DNA of 46,113 bases, from positions 1 to 46,113 of the forward strand of contig CAJXNP010000030.1 of assembly GCA_913057175.1 (NCBI GenBank), written 5' to 3'. Of this stretch, positions 18,101 to 25,231 are shown piece by piece. Made by a program: the position numbers and the translations under genes. This DNA is from an uncultured Cytophagales bacterium. GTDB taxonomy: Bacteria > Bacteroidota > Bacteroidia > Cytophagales > Cyclobacteriaceae. Each line of letters opens with the position of its first letter. Position 1 is the stretch's first letter. The notes under the pieces were generated by a model that did no database searches, was not told the origin of the DNA, and saw only the letters and a list, made by a program, of their open reading frames with translations.

Positions 18101-18665
18101 TATTGAAAGCATTACTCAAACCATTGAAGACAACAAAGTTAAATTCATCGTGAGGATATTCAACTACGGTACCATGCCACTGGATCATCCTGAATTGCGA
18201 ATTAACTTTGACAATCAATTCGAAGTTTTTGAAATGGTTGCATTTACCATTCTCCCCAACTCCAGCTATGCGCACCAGGTCAATTTTGAACTATCGAACG
18301 CTACTTTCCGGAATATTTCCAATGTTTGCATGGAATTACTCCCACAGGAAGAAGGGTTAGAGGAAGAAAATGTATCTGACAATGTGCAGTGCGTCACATT
18401 TGGTGATGAGATGGATGTGATTGAACCTTATCCCAATCCAGTTTCTGAAGTTCTTCAGCTCCCCATTATTTTAAAGGAAAGCAGCCCGCTGGTTGTCCAG
18501 CTGATGAATAGTTCGGGAAACCTGATTAAAGACTTTTCCTTCACGCAGACCCGTTCAGGCCTAAACATGGTTAAGATCGATTTGAGAACCATAGCTAGTG
18601 GCACTTATTATTTGCTGGCTGTATCCGGTGGAGAAAGCGTGACAAAAAAGATTGTGGTGAGGTAA
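15111..18665 (+). CDS. Secreted multi-PKD, propeller-like protein with type IX sorting domain
   Basis: An 1184-residue surface or secreted protein. Residues 1-21 form a signal peptide ending VFSQA. Residues about 60-370 contain repeated blocks such as NWYGFVTDYLANKLYKLD and NYYGYVVGRDVGLYKL, suggesting a beta-propeller. It seems inserted in a PKD domain: the PKD strand FQWDFC lies before it and SPGSYSIELTAYDEFGN after it. Further PKD-type repeats follow with WSWDFGN, YSWNFND and YSWDFGDG cores. The last about 80 residues (YPNPVSEVL, GLNMVKIDL, SGTYYLLAVSGGESVTKKIVVR tail) are a type A C-terminal sorting domain for type IX secretion. The DNA becomes clearly less AT-rich from about 16260 onward (residue 383). 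Confidence 0.9.
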   Translation: MKNYISLFLFILFSVIEVFSQAPISNFDFKDSICIEENLNLINISNNANSFQWDFCMSDLDQNPELKGTKTIESSSFTSSIDIIYDSSNWYGFVTDYLANKLYKLDYSDDLSGDPEIIESSNFSDLLSQPNYSIAIKDDDVWYTVLVNNGNSNLIRLTYENGLRNDITDGVTLGNLNSLNKPFGLDIIQENDNYIVIVSNNGNNTLTLINFGSSISNNPSNTDVITIGNGYGINGASRISIIKDKENWFGFLCSRNNKIYRIDFGSTVFDNDYDIIELVDVTWPEGVSVIKEGLNYYGYVVGRDVGLYKLIFGNSIENIPQIELLGRLGAQDQLKSWKLVRNTPGWVGFSTSRNGGIVSRFDFDDKCIGALSPSNEIQPQNISYSSPGSYSIELTAYDEFGNYDTHEDTIFVKDESAPSISYTTDNLCIENTNQFIGTSSDDPSITSWSWDFGNTETASGQNVSHQFDTVGTYNVSLSIESDNGCANQIEQPIRIYEKPVPAFSVTNPTLCSNSELDFVNESEIYGADTLISYSWNFNDEIYSSAQDTSVVFDAGGTKTVTLSATIPGCTSDETNMIDVVEGPAVSYSHEGNCENDDYTFENLTTGQNITGYSWDFGDGYTSDLSEPSHLYTSGGTYHVSLTASNSDGCNNVFTQDVVVGHLPVPDFAYELPCSEQEIQFYDQSAVEEANICSYHWTIDLPENSQNSTEKDPLLYLDKDGLTDVKLSVTSTIGCTDSISKSVEVLPSPTIDIEETLNCVSDSSVFQSNSSLPGGSILSNSWMIENNFYATDQVKYLFAGPGDYDITLTSRADNLCENTLIETFTIAPLPSVDFETIGDCENEYIQFNNLSASIDDPIIDFRWSIDNELVSLSENFSYLVGESGSHDVLMEVTTERDCENSLVKSIDLNPAPISKFTAEPVYGAPPLEVDFNNQSTGATRYLWDFSQNNEDTDNLTHTSYTYQNIGNEYPQLIAINDFNCRDTSDLKIEIVDPVLDVSIESITQTIEDNKVKFIVRIFNYGTMPLDHPELRINFDNQFEVFEMVAFTILPNSSYAHQVNFELSNATFRNISNVCMELLPQEEGLEEENVSDNVQCVTFGDEMDVIEPYPNPVSEVLQLPIILKESSPLVVQLMNSSGNLIKDFSFTQTRSGLNMVKIDLRTIASGTYYLLAVSGGESVTKKIVVR

Positions 18666-18685
18666 ATGATTTTGGTTAAATATAT

Positions 18686-18702
18686 TTTAGAGTGACTCTA
18701 AA
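18686..18702. terminator. Dyad after the PKD gene, possible terminator
   Basis: TTTAGAGT at 18686-18693 and ACTCTAAA at 18695-18702 form an inverted repeat 21 bp past the stop codon. The T-tract after it is short and interrupted, so termination is only a possibility. Confidence 0.35.
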
Positions 18703-19058
18703 CTATTTTCGCCAGATTAGTATTTAGAATAAAAACTACAAGAAGGAAACAGATAGATATTTATGCCCTCATGCCGGGCTGGCATTCCGACTTTAAGTGT
18801 CGGGACAAAAAATTCAAGGCTGTTGAATAATTGACTAAAACCCTGAAATTAAAGCTAAAATCATTGAAACTCGCTCTACCTCACATACAACCCTAGCTCA
18901 AACATCAATGATTTCTTAACGCCTTAACCTCAGGTTTTCTTAACGTCAATAATTCAAAGGCCAGGTTAATGACTATCTTTTTTTATACTTCAACAAATGT
19001 CATTTAAACCTTGCTAAAAAACCGTGTCAAAAGTTTACTGCTAAAAACTTCCGTCACT

Positions 19059-19082
19059 GGCGCGAACGTCCCCGTTCGTGCC
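19059..19082. repeat. GC-rich hairpin
   Basis: GGCGCGAACG at 19059-19068 pairs with CGTTCGTGCC at 19073-19082 across a 4-base loop, with one G-T pair. There is no T-tract. It stands out from the AT-rich surroundings and resembles a dispersed palindromic repeat more than a terminator. Confidence 0.6.
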
Positions 19083-19200
19083 CATTCCTATTACGCGTCT
19101 GGCGGTTATGGAGACTATGCCTCCTATGATATAAATCTACAAAACAGTCTGACGCAGCCACCGCGGCTACTCCCCATTTGTAAACCTACCAGAAAATAAA

Positions 19201-19229
19201 CCCTCCAAGGGTTCGAAACCCTTGGAGGG
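19201..19229. repeat. Perfect 13-bp inverted repeat
   Basis: CCCTCCAAGGGTT at 19201-19213 and AACCCTTGGAGGG at 19217-19229 are exactly complementary around a 3-base loop. The lack of a T-run argues against a simple terminator; a repetitive palindromic element is more likely. Confidence 0.75.
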
Positions 19230-19317
19230 ATGTCCGAACTTTCAAAATCATATTTGATTTTTCGTAAAATAATATTCAATATTATTAACTTGTGGCAAAA
19301 TATAATTTTGTATTCAC

Positions 19318-19791
19318 ATGAGCCAAAACCATAAATTAGATAATATTGATCGAAAGATCCTTTCCATTCTTCAGGCACAGGGAAGAATTACCAATGCCAA
19401 ACTCTCCGAAGAGATCGGCCTTTCCCCTGCTCCAACTTTGGAAAGGGTAAAAAAACTGGAACAAACCGAAATTATCTCAAGCTATCACGCCAAACTCAAC
19501 ACCGCCAAACTGGGACTTGGAGTAACAACATTTGTAATTGTTTCCCTGGATGGGCATACCAAAGCAAAAATCGAAGGTTTTATTGAAGCCATCAATAAAA
19601 TTGACGAGGTTATCGAATGCCATCATATCACAGGAGCCGGTGACTTTATTTTGAAAGTGATTTCCAAAGACATTCAATCTTACCAAAAATTGATGCTCGA
19701 AAAGGTCAGCGAAATAAAAGAGGTTGACAATATGCAGTCAATGGTTGTACTTTCGACCTACAAAGACAGCAAGATTTTACCCATTTCATAA
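19318..19791 (+). CDS. Lrp/AsnC family transcriptional regulator
   Basis: A 157-residue feast/famine regulator. The N-terminal winged helix-turn-helix (about 8-60) includes LDNIDRKILSILQAQGRITN and LSEEIGLSPAPTLERVKKLE, the usual Lrp DNA-recognition helix. The C-terminal RAM ligand-binding domain (about 68-150) has VIECHHITGAGDFILKVISK, the conserved glycine and aspartate region for amino-acid binding and oligomerisation. Such proteins form octamers and control amino-acid metabolism genes in response to a bound amino acid. It is followed 12 bp later by the phosphoribosyltransferase gene, so the two may be cotranscribed. Ligand and targets are unknown. Confidence 0.93.
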   Translation: MSQNHKLDNIDRKILSILQAQGRITNAKLSEEIGLSPAPTLERVKKLEQTEIISSYHAKLNTAKLGLGVTTFVIVSLDGHTKAKIEGFIEAINKIDEVIECHHITGAGDFILKVISKDIQSYQKLMLEKVSEIKEVDNMQSMVVLSTYKDSKILPIS

Positions 19792-19803
19792 AGACTTTTT
19801 TGT

Positions 19804-20310
19804 ATGACCACAGAAAGTAGCCTCATCCTTACCAAAAAGGAAATATTTCAAAAAATCAAGCGCATTGCTTATGAGATCTATGAAAAAAATTACAAGGAAA
19901 AAAAACTGATCATCGCTGGAATTCCTGAAACCGGCTATGTATTTGCTAAATATTTGTCAAAAGAATTAAAGGAAATTGCTCCATTTGAGGTCCATTTGAT
20001 AAAAGTGAAAATCAATAAATCCAACCCTGCCAGTGGTGAAATTATCATTGATGGTGAAAAAAACCTTCTGAATAAATCTGCCCTGATCCTGGTCGATGAT
20101 GTATTGAATACAGGAAGGACATTTCTTTATAGCTTAAAACCCATTCTTGAAAGCGAAGTAAAGAAAGTACAAACGGCAGTACTGATTGACAGGGGCCATA
20201 GCATGTTCCCTATTTCTGCGAATTTTGTCGGATACGAACTATCGACCACACTAAATGAACATATCGAGGTAAATTTGTCAAAAGGGAAAGAAGGAGTTTA
20301 CCTGTATTGA
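19804..20310 (+). CDS. PyrR-like phosphoribosyltransferase
   Basis: A 168-residue type I phosphoribosyltransferase. The PRPP-binding loop is ALILVDDVLNTGRTFLYSL near residues 93-111, and the C-terminal RGHSMFPISANFVGYEL corresponds to the PyrR block RGHRELPIxADFVG. PyrR proteins regulate pyrimidine operons and often have uracil phosphoribosyltransferase activity, but this copy is not next to pyrimidine genes and deviates in the conserved block, so regulatory function is not assured. It follows the Lrp-like gene by 12 bp. The A of its TGA stop is the first base of the 7-bp tandem repeat downstream. Confidence 0.8.
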   Translation: MTTESSLILTKKEIFQKIKRIAYEIYEKNYKEKKLIIAGIPETGYVFAKYLSKELKEIAPFEVHLIKVKINKSNPASGEIIIDGEKNLLNKSALILVDDVLNTGRTFLYSLKPILESEVKKVQTAVLIDRGHSMFPISANFVGYELSTTLNEHIEVNLSKGKEGVYLY

Positions 20311-20351
20311 TTTCGGATTTCGGATTTCGGATTTCGGATTGCGGATTGCGG
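20310..20351. repeat. Heptanucleotide tandem repeat
   Basis: Four copies of ATTTCGG (20310-20337) are followed by two of ATTGCGG (20338-20351). The repeat begins at the last base of the upstream stop codon. Confidence 0.85.
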
Positions 20352-20400
20352 ATTTGAATTGTGAACTTATTTTAATAAAACCTTTAAAAATTAATATTAG

Positions 20401-20502
20401 ATGAGATTTAGTATTGCACAACGTAAAAAGTTAGAAAACACCAATGAATTAACCGAGGCTTTCTCTGATAATACAATAAATAGAAACAGCTATAAGCATT
20501 AA
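20401..20502 (+). CDS. Doubtful 33-codon ORF between two repeats
   Basis: An ATG at 20401 opens a 33-codon frame, [18 protein letters not shown] onward, ending in TAA at 20500-20502. It sits between the heptanucleotide repeat and the CCCAAATCCG repeat that precede panB. It has no recognisable domain and no visible ribosome-binding site. It may be non-coding or a remnant of a former cassette. Confidence 0.2.
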   Translation: MRFSIAQRKKLENTNELTEAFSDNTINRNSYKH

Positions 20503-20528
20503 TTCCCAAATCCGAATTCCCAAATCCG
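20501..20528. repeat. 14-bp tandem repeat before panB
   Basis: AATTCCCAAATCCG occurs twice in tandem (20501-20514, 20515-20528), ending 8 bp before the panB ATG. Its complement reads CGGATTTGGGAATT, so it is a loose inverted counterpart of the CGGATTTCGG repeats 150 bp upstream. Confidence 0.8.
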
Positions 20529-20536
20529 AAATCAAA

Positions 20537-21355
20537 ATGTCCACTCAATTCAGTCAGATCAAACGCGTAACCACCCACCAGCTTCAGGAAATGAAAAATA
20601 GCGGGGTGAAGATCAGCATGCTTACTGCTTATGATTACAGCATGGCCAAGCTGATCGATGAAGCAGGTGTCGATACCATCCTGGTAGGTGATTCAGCGTC
20701 CAATGTCATGGCAGGAAATGAAACGACCCTTCCTATCACATTGGATCATATGATCTACCACGCCAAATCGGTTATCAAAGCTGTTAAAAGGGCCTTGGTG
20801 ATCGTTGATATCCCATTTGGTTCCTATCAGGGAAATTCATCAGAAGCACTTCGGTCGGCCATCCGCATCATGAAAGAATCTGGTGCTCATGCGGTTAAAA
20901 TGGAAGGAGGGGTAGAGATCAAAGAATCTGTTGAAAGGATATTAAGCGCCGGGGTGCCCGTCATGGGGCACTTGGGATTAACTCCGCAGTCTATTTACAA
21001 GTTTGGGACTTATACCGTCAGGGCCAAAGACCAGGAAGAAGCTGACAAACTTTTGCGCGATGCCGTTGCTTTGGAAGAATATGGCTGCTTTGGAATTGTA
21101 TTGGAAAAGATTCCATCTCAATTGACCAGAAAAGTTTCCGAATCAATCCATATTCCAACCATTGGAATAGGAGCCGGACCTCACGCTGATGGCCAGGTAT
21201 TGGTCATGCACGACATGCTGGGTATTAACAAAGAGTTTAATCCCCGATTTTTAAGGCGGTATGCCGATCTGGAAACGGTTATTACAGAAGCTGTATCCAA
21301 TTATATCAAAGACATTAAAAGCAAGAACTTCCCCAATGATGAGGAAAGTTATTGA
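20537..21355 (+). CDS. panB: 3-methyl-2-oxobutanoate hydroxymethyltransferase
   Basis: PanB, 272 residues, the first committed enzyme of pantothenate synthesis: it adds a hydroxymethyl group from 5,10-methylene-tetrahydrofolate to 2-oxoisovalerate to form ketopantoate. The TIM-barrel motifs are clear: [37 protein letters not shown] with the magnesium ligand Asp52, [11 protein letters not shown] with Asp91, AVKMEGG with Glu123, and [20 protein letters not shown]. Length and order match the family. The sequence before it contains the low-complexity repeats and no evident promoter. A glycosyltransferase gene follows after 3 bp and is likely cotranscribed, though functionally unrelated. Confidence 0.97.
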   Translation: MSTQFSQIKRVTTHQLQEMKNSGVKISMLTAYDYSMAKLIDEAGVDTILVGDSASNVMAGNETTLPITLDHMIYHAKSVIKAVKRALVIVDIPFGSYQGNSSEALRSAIRIMKESGAHAVKMEGGVEIKESVERILSAGVPVMGHLGLTPQSIYKFGTYTVRAKDQEEADKLLRDAVALEEYGCFGIVLEKIPSQLTRKVSESIHIPTIGIGAGPHADGQVLVMHDMLGINKEFNPRFLRRYADLETVITEAVSNYIKDIKSKNFPNDEESY

Positions 21356-21358
21356 TGC

Positions 21359-22426
21359 ATGAAAATACTTTTTCTAGCTCCCTATCCGAAAGGACAAGCG
21401 CCATCACAGAGATTCAGGTTTGAACAATACCTACCCTACTTCAGCCAAAGAGGCCATTCGTATGAGTTCAGATCATTCTGGTCGAAAAGAGGATGGAACG
21501 CCCTTTACCGGAAAGGAAAAAATTTACAAAAGGCCCTTTATCTTTTTTCAGGATTTGTCAGAAGGTTCATTTTGCTATTCACAATTAGTAAATATGATTT
21601 TATCTTCATCCATCGCGAAGCAGCGCCAGTCGGTCCCCCCGTTTTTGAACTCATGATTTCCCGATTTTTCAAAAAAAAGTTGATCTACGACTTTGATGAT
21701 GCAATCTGGTTGCCTAACACCTCTGAGGTCAACCAGGCTGTGAGCAAATTAAAATTTCACCAAAAAGTTTCTAAAATCTGCCAATTTTCCTGGAAGGTTA
21801 GTGTGGGAAATTTTTTCCTGCAGGATTACGCCAAAAAGTTCAATCAGAACGTGATCATCAATCCCACAGTCGTCGACACTGATCATTACCATTCACAAAC
21901 CAAACATCACGAAAAAAAAGAAAAACCAATAGTTGGGTGGACAGGTACACACTCCACCGCCCAATACTTAAAAATGGTCACTACCGTGATGAATGAATTA
22001 AAAAAAGAGTTGGATTTTGAATGGGTGACCATTTCCAACCAACCTCCTGAGTTGGATTTCGACAACATAAAATTCATTCCATGGAATAAAACCGATGAGA
22101 TCCATCAATTGCTCAAATTTGATATCGGGATCATGCCATTAGAGGACTCAATCTGGGAAAAAGGGAAGTGTGGATTCAAATTGATTCAATATCTCTCTTT
22201 GGGAATTCCTGCAGTTGCTTCACCTGTTGGAGTAAATTCATCTATTATTGAAGAAGGAAAAAATGGTTATTTAGCGAATACCGAGGAAGAATGGAAACAA
22301 GCATTGAAAAGGTTGATTCAGGATGCCTCGTTGCGCAACTGGTTGGGTATGAACGGGCGAACCAAAGTTACTGATCAGTTTAGCGTACGGAGTAATCTCG
22401 ATCTCTTTTTCTCCACTTTTGAGTAA
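21359..22426 (+). CDS. GT4-like glycosyltransferase
   Basis: A 355-residue GT-B type glycosyltransferase. It starts MKILFLAPYPKGQAPSQRFR, a lead typical of a Bacteroidota GT4-like branch, with YDFDDAIWLP near residue 115 and the donor-domain block KCGFKLIQYLSLGIPAVASP near 275-295. The conserved Glu of the E-x7-E motif is replaced by the pattern WEKGKCGFKLIQYL, as in other members of this branch. It follows panB by 3 bp and its last 52 bp overlap the convergent membrane-protein gene. It is outside the main polysaccharide cluster; substrate unknown. Confidence 0.85.
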   Translation: MKILFLAPYPKGQAPSQRFRFEQYLPYFSQRGHSYEFRSFWSKRGWNALYRKGKNLQKALYLFSGFVRRFILLFTISKYDFIFIHREAAPVGPPVFELMISRFFKKKLIYDFDDAIWLPNTSEVNQAVSKLKFHQKVSKICQFSWKVSVGNFFLQDYAKKFNQNVIINPTVVDTDHYHSQTKHHEKKEKPIVGWTGTHSTAQYLKMVTTVMNELKKELDFEWVTISNQPPELDFDNIKFIPWNKTDEIHQLLKFDIGIMPLEDSIWEKGKCGFKLIQYLSLGIPAVASPVGVNSSIIEEGKNGYLANTEEEWKQALKRLIQDASLRNWLGMNGRTKVTDQFSVRSNLDLFFSTFE

Positions 22427-23715
22427 TAAAAAATGATAAACAAACCCGATATAAAAAATGGCATCATTGGTATTTTGTATCTTACCAACGATCCAAAATT
22501 ATAGGTCGATACCCCGACGGCAAAGGAAAACATAATGGCAAATACAAAGCAAAACATGACAATGGGCTTGGTGGTCAATGATTTATAAAAGTTGATCAAT
22601 CCTGACTTCCAGATCACGAAAATAGTTAACATCAGCATAGCCAGGCTTTCAAACGCTGACAGCATCATGACAATGTTATGTGATTCCCAGACATACGGGC
22701 GGTAGAGTGTCACCCATACTGCCAAAGGAAATTTCCTGACCATCCCCGCCGGGCTGTAATCAAAATCTCCTAAAGTATAGGCGGATCCACCCTCTCTCAT
22801 GCTTACATAATGGATCCATTCAGCAGAAGTCTGAGCCGTATAGGCAAGGGTTTCAAGGTTGTACCGGGGGTTTTCTTCTCCTACTTTTATAACAGAATAA
22901 TATCCAAGAAAAACAGAGGTAATTAAGACAAAAGGTGCTATCATAATCCTCAGAACAGGATTTCTTACTTTCTTAATGGTGCTGTACAATATCCACAAGA
23001 GCACGGCCGGTATGTAGCAAATAAGGATATAGATCTTCACAACCATTAGCACATATGCGGCTAGCATAAGTATAATGGAAAAAAGTACCATTCGCCTCTT
23101 TTCAAAGAAGATCTGATAGACACTGTAAGTCAACCAGCCAAGGGCAGCTAGTGTCAGGCTATCCTTCAATAGTCCCGATCCCCAGAAAAATAAGGAAGGA
23201 ATAAAAAATATCGCTATGGCAAAATACAAATGAAAAGCAGGGTAAAGCTTGTAAAATACCCTGAACAACACCCAAACTCCACTGAAACTCAAAACAGCAA
23301 ATAAAACAGCTGTCGCTGAGTAGGTGTGATAGGTGATCAGATCAAATATTCCAGCAATCCTTACCACAAAATAGGAAGCCGGATCGCCATAAGTATAGAT
23401 CTTTGAGGCGTATTCATAGGTCGAAGGAACGTACTCTTTTCCAGCAAATATCAACTCTAACCCCGTAATGGGATTATCCAAAAAAGCCTGCCAGATATAT
23501 TTACTTCCCAGATTAAAATAGGTAAAAGTATCCCCTCCACCATAATAAAACTGATAAATAAGCCCGAGGGCAATTGCTCCTACGATTTTCAACGACAATG
23601 CGGGAATGAAATACCTTCTGTTAATCCTATCTGTTACCCCAGGCTTGATTAAGTAGGCCAGAGCATAAACAATTATGATAAAAATTGGGGTGACAAAAAG
23701 ATCCTTTAATTCCAT
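22375..23715 (-). CDS. Polytopic membrane protein, GT-C-like
   Basis: A 446-residue integral membrane protein with roughly ten hydrophobic segments, starting LFVTPIFIIIVYALAYLI and ending MMPFFISGLFIIFYYSKV. An early loop carries FYYGGGDTFTYFNLGSKYIW with acidic and aromatic residues, which recalls the first periplasmic loop of GT-C glycosyltransferases. Assignment to that class is tentative. The family is frequent in Cytophagales. Its start shares one base with the stop of the TPR-protein gene upstream (TGATG), so the two are translated from one message. The 3' end overlaps the convergent glycosyltransferase gene by 52 bp. Confidence 0.7.
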   Translation of the reverse strand: MELKDLFVTPIFIIIVYALAYLIKPGVTDRINRRYFIPALSLKIVGAIALGLIYQFYYGGGDTFTYFNLGSKYIWQAFLDNPITGLELIFAGKEYVPSTYEYASKIYTYGDPASYFVVRIAGIFDLITYHTYSATAVLFAVLSFSGVWVLFRVFYKLYPAFHLYFAIAIFFIPSLFFWGSGLLKDSLTLAALGWLTYSVYQIFFEKRRMVLFSIILMLAAYVLMVVKIYILICYIPAVLLWILYSTIKKVRNPVLRIMIAPFVLITSVFLGYYSVIKVGEENPRYNLETLAYTAQTSAEWIHYVSMREGGSAYTLGDFDYSPAGMVRKFPLAVWVTLYRPYVWESHNIVMMLSAFESLAMLMLTIFVIWKSGLINFYKSLTTKPIVMFCFVFAIMFSFAVGVSTYNFGSLVRYKIPMMPFFISGLFIIFYYSKVEKKRSRLLRTLN

Positions 23716-24917
23716 CAGATTTGTTTCAGGTACTCACGGGCTTGCTTGTGAGCAGGATGCTTTCGTTTGGCATACTTTTTAACCAGTTTCAAATATTCTT
23801 TGGCTGTTTTTCTATCCCCTTCGCGATCATAAATCCTTGCCAATCCGATCAATGAATACAGATAATATCCAGTTTCATACGCTTCAATCTCCTCGCCAAA
23901 TTTCACCGTCATATTATAGTATTCCTTTGCCTTTTCATCATTCTTGCTTGCTTCCATGATGCTGCCCAGGAAATAGGCTGCCCAACGACCGCAATTCTGC
24001 TCATAACCCGGCATCCCCTCATCAATTTTTCGAAGTATATCTTCACATACATATCTGGCCATCACCGTTTGACCCGTGCTATGAAGCATTCGTGCATAAT
24101 GACGATGAAAGTAAGAATTATCAGGAAAAGTCTTGTGAAGGTATTCCGCAATAACAAGAGCTCCCCGGTAATCATGCTCTTCGTTAAATAATATCCTCAT
24201 CAGCCAAAACTGGGCTTCCGTTCTGGTATAAAAAGCATTATGAGCAACCTCGGTCAATTGTTTCAAACCAAGATCTTTGTCCCCCTTGTCGAACAAGACC
24301 AGAAATGGCTTTAGTTTCGGATAATTATCCCTGATCCAAACGGAAAAATAGTTGAACAAACCATCACCAAACATCAGTTCAGGACTTAACTCCTCTTTTT
24401 GCCGGCAATCCTCCAGGTAGTTCAAAGCTTTATTTCCATACGCTGCAGCCCGGAACCAATTGCTTCTGTCCGAATGCAACCTGGCCTTAAAAGCATAGCC
24501 GGCAGAAAGGAAAAATGCCCCTTCAACCTTTGTGCTATCCACTTCATAAAGCTTTTCAGCCTCTAATATGGACGAATCCATATAGGTTAGAAATATTTCA
24601 TCATAAATCTCTATTTCAGGATTGGGCATGATCTTCCACCACTCATTTAACCCTAGCAAAAAGTGAGGCAATGGATGATCGTTGTATTTATTTTTCAGCC
24701 ATTTAAATTGTGCAGCTGCACTGTTGAATTTGAAATTGTACATGTCGTTGATGGCTTTGGTTGCCTCAATCTGTACCTGCAAATCAGCTATGAGAAGATA
24801 ATCACTCTGGTTTTCTTCCTCGTCATCATTTTGCGCACACAAGCTTTGTGTCACCCCAAAGACTAATATGGACAATAAGGTTAGAAATAATCTTATTTCA
24901 ATAGTCTTAATTCCCAT
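23715..24917 (-). CDS. Exported TPR-repeat protein
   Basis: A 400-residue protein with an N-terminal signal sequence (LFLTLLSILVFGVTQSLCAQ), then an acidic stretch DDEEENQ and a string of helical pairs resembling tetratricopeptide repeats: FNSAAAQFKWLKNKYNDHPLPHF is one, and AKEYLKLVKKYAKRKHPAHKQ at the end is another. TPRs mediate protein interactions, here in the periplasm. Translational coupling with the downstream membrane protein suggests that they work together, perhaps in envelope glycan handling. No catalytic motif is visible. Confidence 0.75.
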   Translation of the reverse strand: MGIKTIEIRLFLTLLSILVFGVTQSLCAQNDDEEENQSDYLLIADLQVQIEATKAINDMYNFKFNSAAAQFKWLKNKYNDHPLPHFLLGLNEWWKIMPNPEIEIYDEIFLTYMDSSILEAEKLYEVDSTKVEGAFFLSAGYAFKARLHSDRSNWFRAAAYGNKALNYLEDCRQKEELSPELMFGDGLFNYFSVWIRDNYPKLKPFLVLFDKGDKDLGLKQLTEVAHNAFYTRTEAQFWLMRILFNEEHDYRGALVIAEYLHKTFPDNSYFHRHYARMLHSTGQTVMARYVCEDILRKIDEGMPGYEQNCGRWAAYFLGSIMEASKNDEKAKEYYNMTVKFGEEIEAYETGYYLYSLIGLARIYDREGDRKTAKEYLKLVKKYAKRKHPAHKQAREYLKQI

Positions 24918-25231
24918 GAATTGAAATATTAAACGAAATTATGTTTAAAGATTAGTAAACTATTGTTCCATTCAATTCATTCATTTAGTTAAAAAACGAG
25001 TTATGCCGCAGTAGGGTAATTACTTTCAGAAGTAACGAAAAATCAATTTTTAATATATGGTACCCAACACCAGATTTTTCAAATTTAATAATTATATCTA
25101 AAGTATTAATATTCTTAATTTAATTTCCTTGCTAATTGTTCCCCATCATTGTTAAAATTATACCAGATTTTTAATGTCCCATAAGTCGTTACCGATTTAT
25201 TTACTATTTTCGGCCTTAGAATTAAAAAAAC
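24918..25231. other. Divergent intergenic region
   Basis: A 314-bp AT-rich spacer between the TPR-protein gene (minus) and the DUF2723 gene (plus). It must contain both promoters. I found only partial matches to TTG-N20-TAnnTTTG and no convincing hairpin, small ORF or RNA gene. Confidence 0.5.

Larger units (their letters stand above)
18666..19317. other. Long intergenic region with several hairpins
   Basis: About 650 bp without a convincing gene. It holds a dyad just after the secreted-protein stop (18686-18702), a GC-rich hairpin at 19059-19082 and a perfect 13-bp hairpin at 19201-19229. A 62-codon plus-strand frame from 19011 overlaps both the GC-rich hairpin and the approach to the second one, and looks accidental. 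A TAATTTTG sequence at 19303-19310 resembles a Bacteroidota minus-7 box but sits only about 8 bp before the lrp-like ATG and lacks a well-spaced upstream TTG. Confidence 0.6.

Noticed and set aside
18771-18815. Possible riboswitch or terminator around the CCGAC/GTCGG dyad
   Set aside because: The dyad is short and imperfect, far from the next gene, and shows no conserved riboswitch core that I can recognise.
19011-19199. 62-codon plus-strand frame in the long spacer
   Set aside because: It runs through a GC-rich hairpin, which dictates much of its sequence, and has no domain or neighbour support.
20310-20351. Possible CRISPR array
   Set aside because: The repeat units are 7 bp with no spacers between them, so it is a simple tandem repeat.
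20401-20502. Possible four-helix-bundle (S23-type) gene, which often lies between similar repeats in Bacteroidota
   Set aside because: The 33-codon frame has none of the conserved blocks of that family and is too short.
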